Below are positions 23,593-31,829 of a DNA stretch of 64,000 nt, piece after piece. This stretch comes from a virus. The position numbers were made by a program, and so were the translations under genes. How positions within the stretch are numbered: the first letter of the stretch is position 1; each line of letters opens with the position of its first letter. The notes beneath the pieces were generated by a model. It was given only the letters and a program-made list of their open reading frames with translations. It did not search any database and was not told the DNA's origin. Location of the stretch: positions 1 to 64,000 of IMG/VR virus record IMGVR_UViG_3300009507_000012, one strand, 5' to 3'.

Positions 23593-24075
23593 TTATAATT
23601 TTACAGGCATATAACCTTTAGAGTTTTTATACTCTTTTCCATCTACATCAACAATCCATGTATCTTTTTTAAATTTTCCAGCAGAATGCTCTTGAATCAT
23701 TCCATACCCTGTCCATTCTTTAACTTCTTCTGATTTTAAGTTTACTTCATGTGGACGTAAAGGTTCTCCTGGCTCTTTTATTTCCCAAAAAATATGTTCA
23801 AAGACATGAGGTGCAGGCGAATTAAATTCCCAATTCTCATCTAGTCCTATATATTTATAGTTAGGAGTGTGAGGCATTTGTATACCAATTGCATAAAATG
23901 ATCCTACCTTAAGATCTTTTTCTCCACTTATTTTTTTACAACCTGGTAATTCTGGAACTGAATCCCATGGCCATTCATCTTTATAATATACTTGGTATCT
24001 TTTGTCTTCTATCCAACCATCCTTAGGTTCTACCTTTTCATTGATAAACTCTTCAAATAATTTTATGTTTTTCAT
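23593..24075 (-). CDS. Internal (capsid-targeted) protein candidate
   Basis: 160 residues from the ATG at 24075. An upstream in-frame ATG at 24105 would overlap the previous gene and put ten residues before the shared N-terminal peptide, so the later start is preferred. The N-terminus MKNIKLFEEFINE is nearly identical to that of its neighbour and resembles the T4 capsid-targeting peptide. The body is rich in Trp, Tyr and Pro (YYKDEWPWDSVPELPGCKK, APHVFEHIFWEI) and looks globular. No family recognised. Cleavage after INE would release a mature protein of about 147 residues (inference). Confidence 0.6.
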   Translation of the reverse strand: MKNIKLFEEFINEKVEPKDGWIEDKRYQVYYKDEWPWDSVPELPGCKKISGEKDLKVGSFYAIGIQMPHTPNYKYIGLDENWEFNSPAPHVFEHIFWEIKEPGEPLRPHEVNLKSEEVKEWTGYGMIQEHSAGKFKKDTWIVDVDGKEYKNSKGYMPVKL

Positions 24076-24085
24076 AGCCTTGTTT

Positions 24086-24397
24086 TTAATATTTAATTTC
24101 TTCAATTCTTAAATTCATTTCAGGAGTAAACATGTCAGTTTTTTCTAATTTATCCTTTGCAACTTTTGCAGATTTCATATCTGGTCTAAATACAAATGGT
24201 AAATCTTTATTAGCTTCGTCATAATCAAACACTATCATATATTTTGAAACAGAAAATGTCGTTATTGCAACTTTAGATTTTACTTGTGCTTTTCCTGTAA
24301 AGCCATTAATTGTTTTTTCTAGTTCAGTTAATTCAAATATTTTATTTGAATTAATATCTTCGTTTATAAATTCTTCGAATAATTTTACGTTTTTCAT
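24086..24397 (-). CDS. Internal (capsid-targeted) protein candidate
   Basis: 103 residues. The N-terminal peptide MKNVKLFEEFINE is followed by Asp, then a small alpha/beta body (AQVKSKVAITTFSVSKYMIV, FRPDMKSAKVAKDKLEK). No known family. Lies between two other genes with the same type of start, 15 bases from the upstream one and ten from the downstream one. Similarity of the first 13 residues, against unrelated bodies, points to a sorting signal. Confidence 0.6.
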   Translation of the reverse strand: MKNVKLFEEFINEDINSNKIFELTELEKTINGFTGKAQVKSKVAITTFSVSKYMIVFDYDEANKDLPFVFRPDMKSAKVAKDKLEKTDMFTPEMNLRIEEIKY

Positions 24398-24412
24398 TGT
24401 TCCTTTAATTTT

Positions 24413-25306
24413 TTAAACTTCAGCAACCTTTAAGTCTCTTTCTCCATAAGATGCCATCATCCATTGCTTTGATCTTTCATCCCATAAATAAACGTATTCT
24501 GCACCTCCATCATCTTCTACATCTGATAAATAATTTGCAATTGTTGCAACATTACCAGTTGATTGAGAATCTCTATCACCTTTATAAAAGTTAATTTTCT
24601 TAGGATTTACTTCTAATTGTGAACCACTTCCTTGTGAAAGTACATAATCTACATTCTTTCCGCCTTTATAACCTTTTCTTAATACCGGTAGTACATATTC
24701 TGGATAACCATCATAATGCATATAAACTGATGTGATATTTCCTTTTTTATCAATTTTTCCAAATTGATGTCGAGTACCTTCGTTTATTTCTTGAGACTCA
24801 TTAACTCCTACAAATTTAGCAAGAGCAGATTTAAGATCGTCGTAAGTGTATTTTCCAGAAAGAGCATCTGCTAATACAGTACCTTCCTTTTTACCTCCAT
24901 TAACATATAGATCTGTGTTATCGAAACCTGGCCAATCTCCACCTCCAAATTCATTATCTGGGTCGAGTCCTAAATCTACACCTAATGTAAATGATAAAGA
25001 ATGTTTTCCGTGAAATTGATCGTTATAGCCAAGTTTTCCTTCTCTTTGATAGCGTCCTATGTTTATTTTTGGTTTTGCTTCATCTATAGATGATGTATCA
25101 TATGACTCTAGATAATCTTCTCCACCTTGTTTGAAGTCATCCATTGCAGCTTCTAATTCCTTTTTAGAAAAACCTGCTTTTTTGCCAGCTTTCATATATT
25201 CATTTTCATCTTTAAATGAATCTATATTTGCTGTAAACCAATCTTTTATAGATTTTTCGTTAAGTGATTCATTAATAAAGTCGTTAAAATTCTTAATATT
25301 GTTCAT
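24413..25306 (-). CDS. Multi-domain internal protein candidate with several protease-type sites
   Basis: 297 residues. The start MNNIKNFNDFINE is followed by further Glu sites before Ser, Ala or Gly: INE13/S, IDE76/A, VNE170/S and INE176/G. These cut the protein into three blocks: 18-76 (helical), 77-170 (glycine-rich, DLGLDPDNEFGGGDWPGFDN) and 177-297. The last block, TRHQFGKIDKKGNITSVYMH followed by YDGYPEYVLPVL, matches a small conserved phage/bacterial protein pattern of unknown role (SxYxHxDGYPE). A GATATATAAT element lies 25 bases before the ATG. Packaging and processing are inference. Confidence 0.6.
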   Translation of the reverse strand: MNNIKNFNDFINESLNEKSIKDWFTANIDSFKDENEYMKAGKKAGFSKKELEAAMDDFKQGGEDYLESYDTSSIDEAKPKINIGRYQREGKLGYNDQFHGKHSLSFTLGVDLGLDPDNEFGGGDWPGFDNTDLYVNGGKKEGTVLADALSGKYTYDDLKSALAKFVGVNESQEINEGTRHQFGKIDKKGNITSVYMHYDGYPEYVLPVLRKGYKGGKNVDYVLSQGSGSQLEVNPKKINFYKGDRDSQSTGNVATIANYLSDVEDDGGAEYVYLWDERSKQWMMASYGERDLKVAEV

Positions 25307-25331
25307 CTTTTGATTTTATTTTTAATATTAT

Positions 25332-25341
25332 ATTATATATC
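25332..25341 (-). promoter_or_regulatory. GATATATAAT element (candidate late promoter)
   Basis: Exact copy on the minus strand, 25 bases before the ATG at 25306 and just after the stop of the 25345-25620 gene. Confidence 0.5.
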
Positions 25342-25344
25342 AGA

Positions 25345-25620
25345 TTAAAATACAATTGTTTCTGACTTTGGGTACATTGCACATTTATGATAAATTTTCA
25401 TAATTCTACTTGCTAAATCACTTGGACATTCTAATGCATTCAATTGAAGTTTCTCATATAAATAACCATCAAATAAACCATATAGTTTGTTTTCAATAGA
25501 TCTTCTTAATTTTTTATCTATTTGTTCATCGTAGTTTATTAAATCATTAATTAAGTTCATGATTTCTTTTCTAGTTTCCGAATTCATTGATTCATGTCTG
25601 TTAAAGTTTGTATAGCTCAT
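25345..25620 (-). CDS. Small hypothetical protein
   Basis: 91 residues, helical and charged (EIMNLINDLINYDEQIDKKL, ASRIMKIYHKCAMYP). It lacks the shared N-terminal targeting peptide of its neighbours. No family recognised. It follows a terminator at 25721-25749 and so starts its own short unit. The 140 bases between them hold no clear promoter that I can name. Confidence 0.55.
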   Translation of the reverse strand: MSYTNFNRHESMNSETRKEIMNLINDLINYDEQIDKKLRRSIENKLYGLFDGYLYEKLQLNALECPSDLASRIMKIYHKCAMYPKSETIVF

Positions 25621-25720
25621 CTAGTTTAAGTTTTAATTATAATACTAATATAACTATAATCTTTGACTCGTGAAAATTTTGAGGCAACTTTTTTTCAATA
25701 GTTATTAACAATTTTGCAAA

Positions 25721-25749
25721 AAAAAATCCAGGACTTGCCTGGATTTTTT
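25721..25749 (-). terminator. Intrinsic terminator after the 25764-26897 gene
   Basis: Twelve-bp stem AAAAAATCCAGG / CCTGGATTTTTT with a 5-base loop; A- and T-runs flank it, so it could act on either strand. Fifteen bases after the stop of the gene upstream. Confidence 0.85.
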
Positions 25750-25763
25750 AAATTATTATAACT

Positions 25764-26897
25764 TTATTCTATATCTTTTGCTATTTTATCAGCCCTTGTA
25801 CTATATGCCTTTAGCATATTTTTAGATTTAATTCCTAAGTCTTTAATAGCATCTTTTCCATACTGATCTTCTAAAGTTTGATGACTGCCTTTTAAAACTT
25901 TTACAAAATTAATGTAGTCTGAATTAGATTTTCTATATTTTGAAAATGCATCATCAACATCAGAAGGATCAGCAGCATCTATTGCTGCCATCACATTGTC
26001 TAGTTTTTCTAAATTATTAATAGATTGTTTAAATAAATCTTGAACATCAGCATTCTCTATTTTATTTTTAATTTGATCTATTTCCTTTTTAGTATCTCTA
26101 TCCTCTTTTTTTCTAAACAATCTTGAAAAAAAACCTTCACTTACTTTTGATAAATTAACAAAATCTTTAGCGTATTTATTCAACATTCTTTCGTTATAAT
26201 ATTCTTCTAATTTGTCTAAGAACGCCTCGTGAGAGTAGTCCATGCCAGGTGTTAAATATTCTCCCATATACTTGCCATGTGGAGAATTTAAAAAACCAAT
26301 CGCTTGTTTTTCTGACATGCCTTTATCTTGTAAAACTTCTATTGCAGCATCATATGCTTTTTGAATGTCTCTGTTATTTAGATCTGACATTTCTTCAAGA
26401 AAAGCAACATAGCCTAAACTTTTTCTAGCATCTTTAATTTTAGCTTCATCTACAGATTCGTTTTGAGCGTCAAACCATGCAATTTGCCAATCATCTATAT
26501 CAAATTTATAGAATGCTACTAAGTCTGCAATTTTATCATTAGCGGCTGGATCATCATCTCCTCTTTCAACTCCAGTAACGTCACGATAATTCTTTGTAAT
26601 AAATGTTGCAAGTTCCTGTTCACTTGGTCTTCTTCCTAATTCCTTTATGACTTTCTTAACGGTGTTATATTTACCAACTGCCTGATATTCTTCATTTAAA
26701 AATCCACTAAATGTAGTATGTACCATTTCTTCTTTTCTGTTTTTAAGATATTCTTCTCTTTCTTTCTTCTTTTTCTTTTGCTGTTTCTTAGCGTCTCCTT
26801 TACCAGCTGGCACATCACCGCTTCCTACTTCTCCACCTTGTGGAAAGGCAGGATTTCCCATGCCTCCAATATTTGCTGGTGTAACGTTTTCGTTCAT
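25764..26897 (-). CDS. Virion/internal protein candidate sharing a motif with the capsid protein
   Basis: 377 residues from the ATG at 26897, which overlaps the previous stop as TAATG; a TTG two codons earlier is less likely. Residues 7-19, PANIGGMGNPAFP, resemble PMNIGGMGAVAFP near the start of gp23. A Lys/Gln-rich linker follows (38-56), then MVHTTFSGFLNE (58-69), which looks like the capsid-targeting peptide placed internally. Further sites are QNE147/S and VDE151/A. The C-terminal half is helical (KKEIDQIKNKIENADVQDL). No family recognised; packaging is inference. Confidence 0.6.
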   Translation of the reverse strand: MNENVTPANIGGMGNPAFPQGGEVGSGDVPAGKGDAKKQQKKKKKEREEYLKNRKEEMVHTTFSGFLNEEYQAVGKYNTVKKVIKELGRRPSEQELATFITKNYRDVTGVERGDDDPAANDKIADLVAFYKFDIDDWQIAWFDAQNESVDEAKIKDARKSLGYVAFLEEMSDLNNRDIQKAYDAAIEVLQDKGMSEKQAIGFLNSPHGKYMGEYLTPGMDYSHEAFLDKLEEYYNERMLNKYAKDFVNLSKVSEGFFSRLFRKKEDRDTKKEIDQIKNKIENADVQDLFKQSINNLEKLDNVMAAIDAADPSDVDDAFSKYRKSNSDYINFVKVLKGSHQTLEDQYGKDAIKDLGIKSKNMLKAYSTRADKIAKDIE

Positions 26898-28933
26898 TAC
26901 CAAGCTAAGTTTCTTTTCTTAAGTTTAGCTAAACGATCTTTAATAGACTTTGCATATTCTTGAGATTCTTTTTCAGCATATCTTGCTTGCCATTCATATT
27001 CTCTAGAATCTTTACCATATTTAGCTTCAGCCATTTCAACTTCTGTCATATAGCCTGACCATCTTTCGTAGTCTTGAATTAAAGCATTTATAAAATTACT
27101 AATGTCGTTTAATTTATAAGCTCTACCATCTGCTCCTACACCTGCAATAAGTTCTCCATACTTATTTTTTTCTTGATTTTTTAAACCATCTTTCATAACG
27201 TCAGTTGCATCGTCAATTGCATCCATTACTAATTTATCTAATGGTAATTCACTTGCTCTTTTTTGTAGGATTTCTTTATATCTTGCAAGGTTTGCATCTT
27301 TAAATTCCTTATCAGATTTAAATGATACTGCACCTTCTTTAGCTTTTATTCTATCTTCGATTTTTCCTTTAGTATTTGGAAGAGCAGCTGTGTTAATTAC
27401 AAATGCAGCATCTGCAACGTCTATCACTCTTTTTACATTATAAATACCAGATGCGTCCCAGCCTCTATACTCTTTATTAATTCCAATATCATAAGATGAT
27501 TTTCTAGGATCTGTAGTTAAAGACATTGTCATTTTTCTCTTAATATAATCTCTTTTAACATATGCAACGTCTTTTCCCATACCTATTGCAAGGATTGTAT
27601 TTGCTGGGATTCTATTAGCAGAATTATGAACAGATTTTGAAGTATCAGCATAAGGGTTGTCTTTTTCTTGAGTTGTATAATAAACAACTAAACCTTCTGC
27701 TTTTTTACCTAATTTAGGATCAATATCTATTATTTGATCATCTGTTATTTTGTCTAATTCTATTTTACTAAAACCATAAATTGCTTTTAAAATTGCCTTA
27801 CTACCTCTTTTCATAGTAAGAAGTCCTCTAAGTTTAGAACTCTTTAATGCTTCATTAAGTTCTAAAGATTCGTTAACGAACTCACTAAAACTTTCGTATA
27901 TTTTTGATTCTTTCATTTCTTTTGCCTTTGTTTTTAAGTCTTTTAATTCATCTTTAACTTTACTGCCTTTAGCATATCTTTCAATACCCCAGTTAAATGC
28001 TGCGGTAAATAGCTTATCGAATGGGAGTTTTGAGAATTTTCTACCGAAGGTTGATTGATCTAACCAGTCTGAAAATGTATTAGCCATTTCTTTAGAAAGT
28101 TTAATACCTTCAACTGAATTAGTTTCTCCATTTACTACTGATTTTAATAGCTTTTTTGCACTTACTCTAGCTTCAGTAACTGCTGATTCTAAAATATCAG
28201 AAGAATCAAATTCATATTCTTCTAACTTATTTATTAGTTCTTTGTCATTCTTAGCCTCGAAGTCATAATCATGCTCTCCACTAACAACTACATAATATCC
28301 TCTACCTTTTTTATAAATCTCAGCATTAGAACCTTGTCCATCTGATGTAGATCCTATATGATCTTTTGAGTCATATGTTCCTTCAGTAACTGCAGATTCT
28401 AAAATATCAAATATGTGGAAACCTCCACCTGTCATTTTATCTGACCATTCAACGTGTTTAAGTTCTACTTCTGGATGAACCTTCTTAATAGAATCAATTA
28501 CCTTTTCTGGGCTAATTTTATAACCGTACTTAATTTGAATTCTTTTCTTGTTAAGTTTAGTAATTTTTGGCTTAGTATTACCTGTGTAGTCTATTGCTAA
28601 TTGATATGTAACGTCTGATTTATTTAAACCTTCATCTACTGATTCTGTAACAAGATTATTTAATATCTTTCTACCATAACCTGAAAGGCTTACGCCGTCT
28701 TCTTCTATTTTAAAAAATCTTTTATTACCTCTTGTCCATTTTGATGGAGCAGAAGAATGTTGTCCAACTATTTCGTTAAATTCATCAACTGTAATTTTAC
28801 CGTCTTTTAATGCTTCAATAATTGCATTTCTAACTTTAGCTGAACCTCCTACAGTTTTAGCAGGGTAATTTTCAGTATATCTTCTTTTAAGCGTTATATT
28901 TCTTTCGTTTAAAAAGTCTTCGAATGTTGCCAT
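26897..28933 (-). CDS. Polyprotein-like internal protein (678 aa)
   Basis: Starts MATFEDFLNE, a compact targeting-type peptide. Glu sites recur between blocks: LVTE97/S, VDE101/G, ILE179/S, VTE184/G, ILE249/S, VTE254/A, VNE355/S and LNE361/A. They divide it into blocks of about 87, 78, 65, 100 and 317 residues. Block 1 looks winged-helix-like (RGNKRFFKIEEDG). Block 3 has an AEIYKKGRGYYVVVSGEHDY beta pattern. Block 4 opens again with a targeting-like string, YESFSEFVNE. Block 5 (LRGLLTMKRGSKAILKAIYG onward) is unrecognised. The two ILESAVTE strings are copies at DNA level. GATATATAAT lies 26 bases before the ATG. Processing by the gp21-type protease is inference. Confidence 0.62.
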   Translation of the reverse strand: MATFEDFLNERNITLKRRYTENYPAKTVGGSAKVRNAIIEALKDGKITVDEFNEIVGQHSSAPSKWTRGNKRFFKIEEDGVSLSGYGRKILNNLVTESVDEGLNKSDVTYQLAIDYTGNTKPKITKLNKKRIQIKYGYKISPEKVIDSIKKVHPEVELKHVEWSDKMTGGGFHIFDILESAVTEGTYDSKDHIGSTSDGQGSNAEIYKKGRGYYVVVSGEHDYDFEAKNDKELINKLEEYEFDSSDILESAVTEARVSAKKLLKSVVNGETNSVEGIKLSKEMANTFSDWLDQSTFGRKFSKLPFDKLFTAAFNWGIERYAKGSKVKDELKDLKTKAKEMKESKIYESFSEFVNESLELNEALKSSKLRGLLTMKRGSKAILKAIYGFSKIELDKITDDQIIDIDPKLGKKAEGLVVYYTTQEKDNPYADTSKSVHNSANRIPANTILAIGMGKDVAYVKRDYIKRKMTMSLTTDPRKSSYDIGINKEYRGWDASGIYNVKRVIDVADAAFVINTAALPNTKGKIEDRIKAKEGAVSFKSDKEFKDANLARYKEILQKRASELPLDKLVMDAIDDATDVMKDGLKNQEKNKYGELIAGVGADGRAYKLNDISNFINALIQDYERWSGYMTEVEMAEAKYGKDSREYEWQARYAEKESQEYAKSIKDRLAKLKKRNLAW
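28171..28409 (-). repeat. 29-bp direct repeat encoding two protease-type linkers
   Basis: 28171-28199 and 28381-28409 differ at one base in 29 and lie 210 bases apart in the same frame. Each encodes DILESAVTE of the polyprotein-like gene. The match suggests that a linker, or linker plus domain, was copied. Confidence 0.85.
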
Positions 28934-28959
28934 TATTTTTATTTATTTTTATCTATTTT

Positions 28960-28969
28960 ATTATATATC
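28960..28969 (-). promoter_or_regulatory. GATATATAAT element (candidate late promoter)
   Basis: Exact copy on the minus strand, 26 bases before the ATG at 28933; it overlaps the stop codon of the gene ending at 28968. Confidence 0.5.
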
Positions 28970-29978
28970 AAATTTTTACTTTAACTTTAATCGTATTTTG
29001 AGTGACTTGTGCTATTTTTAATTCTTTAGCATTACTAGGTAATTGTTCCTTATAATAAATACCTTGCACTTTTTTCTTACCAGATTTTCCAGTAGTTCTA
29101 ATAAATACAAACTTTTCTTCAATATCTCCAAATCCTTCCGCTACTTCTTTTTCTATTTTCTTAAAGGTTTTTACATTTGTATTAACGTCTTGGCTTAAAA
29201 TCTTATTAATTTCTGAAACTGTTTTTGCGTCACCGATATTACCTATTACATTCCCTTGAAACTTTACAATTATTTCACCTTTTGCACCTTGTTTAAGTTT
29301 AAAATCTTTGTCGGCTGCTGCTGGTATTGTGTCTAAGTCTTTAAAATATTTGAGCAATGTAGTATATTCTCCTTTTGCTGCACTTTTTTCTGCAGTTTGA
29401 CCTGCTGTTGTAGTAGGGTCTAATTCAGTAATACCATCTCTAACTGCTAAATATAAATTTCTAATATCTGTAATAGCCTGTGCTCTGATTGCAGCATGTC
29501 TTGCTCCTGTTCTCCACCCTGTTAAAAAACCATCCGTTGTTCTTGTTACTTCTTTTAGTTCTGCTATTCCAGCATTTAAAAATTTACCAGTTTTTGGATC
29601 GAATAAGTTTAAGTCTACGTCTGCACTACCTCCGCCTATTGTTAAGTTTTCAACAAGATACGCCATTAATATTTCACCTGATCCAATGCCTGTTCTTTTT
29701 AAATTAAATAATGTATTTGTTGAATCGATATCTTCACTCATTAATTGAAAAACTTCTTGCATTGTAGAATCATCTATTTTTGTTAAAGTTAATCTCTTTG
29801 AAAAGGGGGATTTTCCTTTAAAATAATCTTTGTTAATAAGATCAAACATTTCTTGCTTTGCCTTTAAATTATTTAATTGACCTAGTGATTGATATTTGCC
29901 TACACTTGCTTCTAGTAAAAGATCTTCTCTTTTAGCTACTTTATTCATTAATATTTGAAAATCTGTTCTTATACTCAT
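28968..29978 (-). CDS. Putative PD-(D/E)xK nuclease-like internal protein
   Basis: 336 residues. GIGSGEILMAYLVENLTIGG (97-116), SADVDLN with Asp120/Asp122, and IAELKEV with Glu140 and Lys142 follow the Glu...Asp...ExK layout of the PD-(D/E)xK nuclease fold. The first 23 residues end in LLLE before AS, a good fit to the T4 gp21 cleavage consensus, which would leave a mature protein starting Ala24. The C-terminal third is Lys-rich and ends in KVKVKI. Overlaps nothing; one base separates it from the ligase-NMNAT stop. The fold is an inference from motif spacing. Confidence 0.55.
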   Translation of the reverse strand: MSIRTDFQILMNKVAKREDLLLEASVGKYQSLGQLNNLKAKQEMFDLINKDYFKGKSPFSKRLTLTKIDDSTMQEVFQLMSEDIDSTNTLFNLKRTGIGSGEILMAYLVENLTIGGGSADVDLNLFDPKTGKFLNAGIAELKEVTRTTDGFLTGWRTGARHAAIRAQAITDIRNLYLAVRDGITELDPTTTAGQTAEKSAAKGEYTTLLKYFKDLDTIPAAADKDFKLKQGAKGEIIVKFQGNVIGNIGDAKTVSEINKILSQDVNTNVKTFKKIEKEVAEGFGDIEEKFVFIRTTGKSGKKKVQGIYYKEQLPSNAKELKIAQVTQNTIKVKVKI

Positions 29979-29979
29979 C

Positions 29980-31818
29980 TTATTTGCCTTTAAATTCTGA
30001 AAATGTTAAAACCTGTTCTTGTAGTTCAACGCTTTCTTCCATTGTTTGTTTTAATAACTTATACATTTTGTACATAGACTTAGGAGTCATGGACTTATAT
30101 GTCTTTTCGTCTCCATCTAATAAAGCGTTTCTTACCTTTGTTGCACTAATGTTATCGTCTGTCCTTGGAATTTCTTCTAATCTGAAGCTATCTTCAACTC
30201 CTAATTCTCCTCTATATTTTGGGTTATTAACTTGATAGCCATAGGTTTTCATTCTATCACTACCTGTTCCCCATAATACAGGTTCATACTTAGGTCTCAT
30301 AGCATTAAACATTTTGTCAATTGCTGCGGTATCTATAACGTACACTGTCTCAATAGGATATTCCTTCATCACTTGTTTTATCATATTAACCTGCATTGTT
30401 TCATCAAAAGGTCTTTTAAAACTATCTTCTTTCTTTTTCTTTTTAGCTTTAACTAAAAATATAACCGTTGGAAGTCCATTTTGTTTATGTAAATGTTCAA
30501 CTACTTTAACATGTCCTAAAGTAAATGGCTGAAACCTACCAACAAACATATTAACTTCTTTAGCTCCTCTTTCAGGATGGTTTACTTTTAAACCTTCGTT
30601 AATTGGATTTGTTTGTCCCTTAAGTGTATCGTTAATTTTAAAAGTTTTAAAATCCATTACACCATCTTCCTCTACTTTTTCGTAAATTCTTGCCTCAATC
30701 TTTTCTATAATACCATTTAAACTATTAAATGTATCTCCTGCTAAAACTCCATTTTCTTTCTGTCTCTTCTTTCTAAAAGTGCCTAACGTTATTTTTAATA
30801 ATTCTGCAACTTCTCTTGATTCATTAACAAGTCTAATAGTTTCTTGGTTTGTTATCATTTTTGGGTTTAAATCAAATGATTCATTGTTTGCAAATTCAGC
30901 GCTATCAAAATTCATACCAATAAAACTTGCGCCATTGTCTTTTATAAATGAATTAAAACCTGCTGTCATTAATTCTAAATATCTCTCATCAACTTCTTTA
31001 CTTTCAAGTTGTATTTCACTAAAATCAAACGCATTAAAATATTCAATAAGTTTTACTACAGTAATTTGATACGCATCTGAACTCTTTCTCTCTTCTTGTT
31101 CTTTAATTTCTTTTAATGGACTCTGTAGTTTAAAGTTTTTTAATGATTTGCCCTCTACGAAACTTACAACTAATCCATCAATGTCTTTATGAATATCATT
31201 GTTTAACATTGACTTATGAATTGACTCGTTAAATGTTGTAAATGCTCTATAAGAAAAACCAAAATCTTGTAATTCTATTTTTGCTTGCTCTCCTTGTAAA
31301 CTTAGTATATTAACTAACTTTTCTTTTTGGTGATCGGAAAGGATACCTTCATAAACAACCTCAGGAGATTGAACTTCTAAAAGATTAGCCCATTTTTCTA
31401 AAATCTTAGGATCTCTAATTACTTTTTTAATCTGGGTTCTGTCTTCATTTAATACTTGAATATGTGTTAATATAAGACTATTTTTTGGAAGTGTATCATA
31501 TTCAATGTCTACTGTCTTTTCACTAACCATATAATCAAATCCAAATTTCCAATCACTTGGCATCTGTTGAATAGTCTCATCTAATATTGCATCAAAATGG
31601 CCTATGCCTTTTTCATAATAAGCGACAATTGTTCTATCTATTTTATTAAGTGGCTGTTTATTTCCTGATTTATAAAATTCTAAAAGTCTATCTTCTCTTC
31701 TTACATGTAAGCTACTTGCTTGAATCTTTTCAGTAACTAAACATTTTTGTGTTAAAAGATTATTAAAATCCTCTTTTTCAACTGACTCATAATATGTTCT
31801 TAAATCTTGTAATGCCAT
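29980..31818 (-). CDS. Fused nucleic-acid ligase-like and NMN adenylyltransferase-like protein
   Basis: 612 residues with two recognisable enzymes. N-terminal covalent nucleotidyltransferase: TEKIQASS with Lys31 as candidate AMP-accepting lysine (as TEKIHG in T4 RNA ligase 2), DGLVVSF (214-220, motif IV) and LKNFKLQSP (226-234, motif V). C-terminal nucleotidylyltransferase: GRFQPFTLGH (427-436) and ISATKVR (557-563), the signature pair of NMN adenylyltransferases that make NAD from NMN and ATP. The link between them contains NPINE/GL at 408, a candidate gp21 site. It sits in the island of presumed packaged proteins but lacks the usual N-terminal peptide. Confidence 0.72.
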   Translation of the reverse strand: MALQDLRTYYESVEKEDFNNLLTQKCLVTEKIQASSLHVRREDRLLEFYKSGNKQPLNKIDRTIVAYYEKGIGHFDAILDETIQQMPSDWKFGFDYMVSEKTVDIEYDTLPKNSLILTHIQVLNEDRTQIKKVIRDPKILEKWANLLEVQSPEVVYEGILSDHQKEKLVNILSLQGEQAKIELQDFGFSYRAFTTFNESIHKSMLNNDIHKDIDGLVVSFVEGKSLKNFKLQSPLKEIKEQEERKSSDAYQITVVKLIEYFNAFDFSEIQLESKEVDERYLELMTAGFNSFIKDNGASFIGMNFDSAEFANNESFDLNPKMITNQETIRLVNESREVAELLKITLGTFRKKRQKENGVLAGDTFNSLNGIIEKIEARIYEKVEEDGVMDFKTFKINDTLKGQTNPINEGLKVNHPERGAKEVNMFVGRFQPFTLGHVKVVEHLHKQNGLPTVIFLVKAKKKKKEDSFKRPFDETMQVNMIKQVMKEYPIETVYVIDTAAIDKMFNAMRPKYEPVLWGTGSDRMKTYGYQVNNPKYRGELGVEDSFRLEEIPRTDDNISATKVRNALLDGDEKTYKSMTPKSMYKMYKLLKQTMEESVELQEQVLTFSEFKGK

Positions 31819-31829
31819 TTTTTATAATT

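Noticed and set aside
23593-24105. Start at 24105 for the internal protein
   Set aside because: It would overlap the upstream gene and bury the shared MKNIKLFEEFINE peptide; the ATG at 24075 fits the neighbours.
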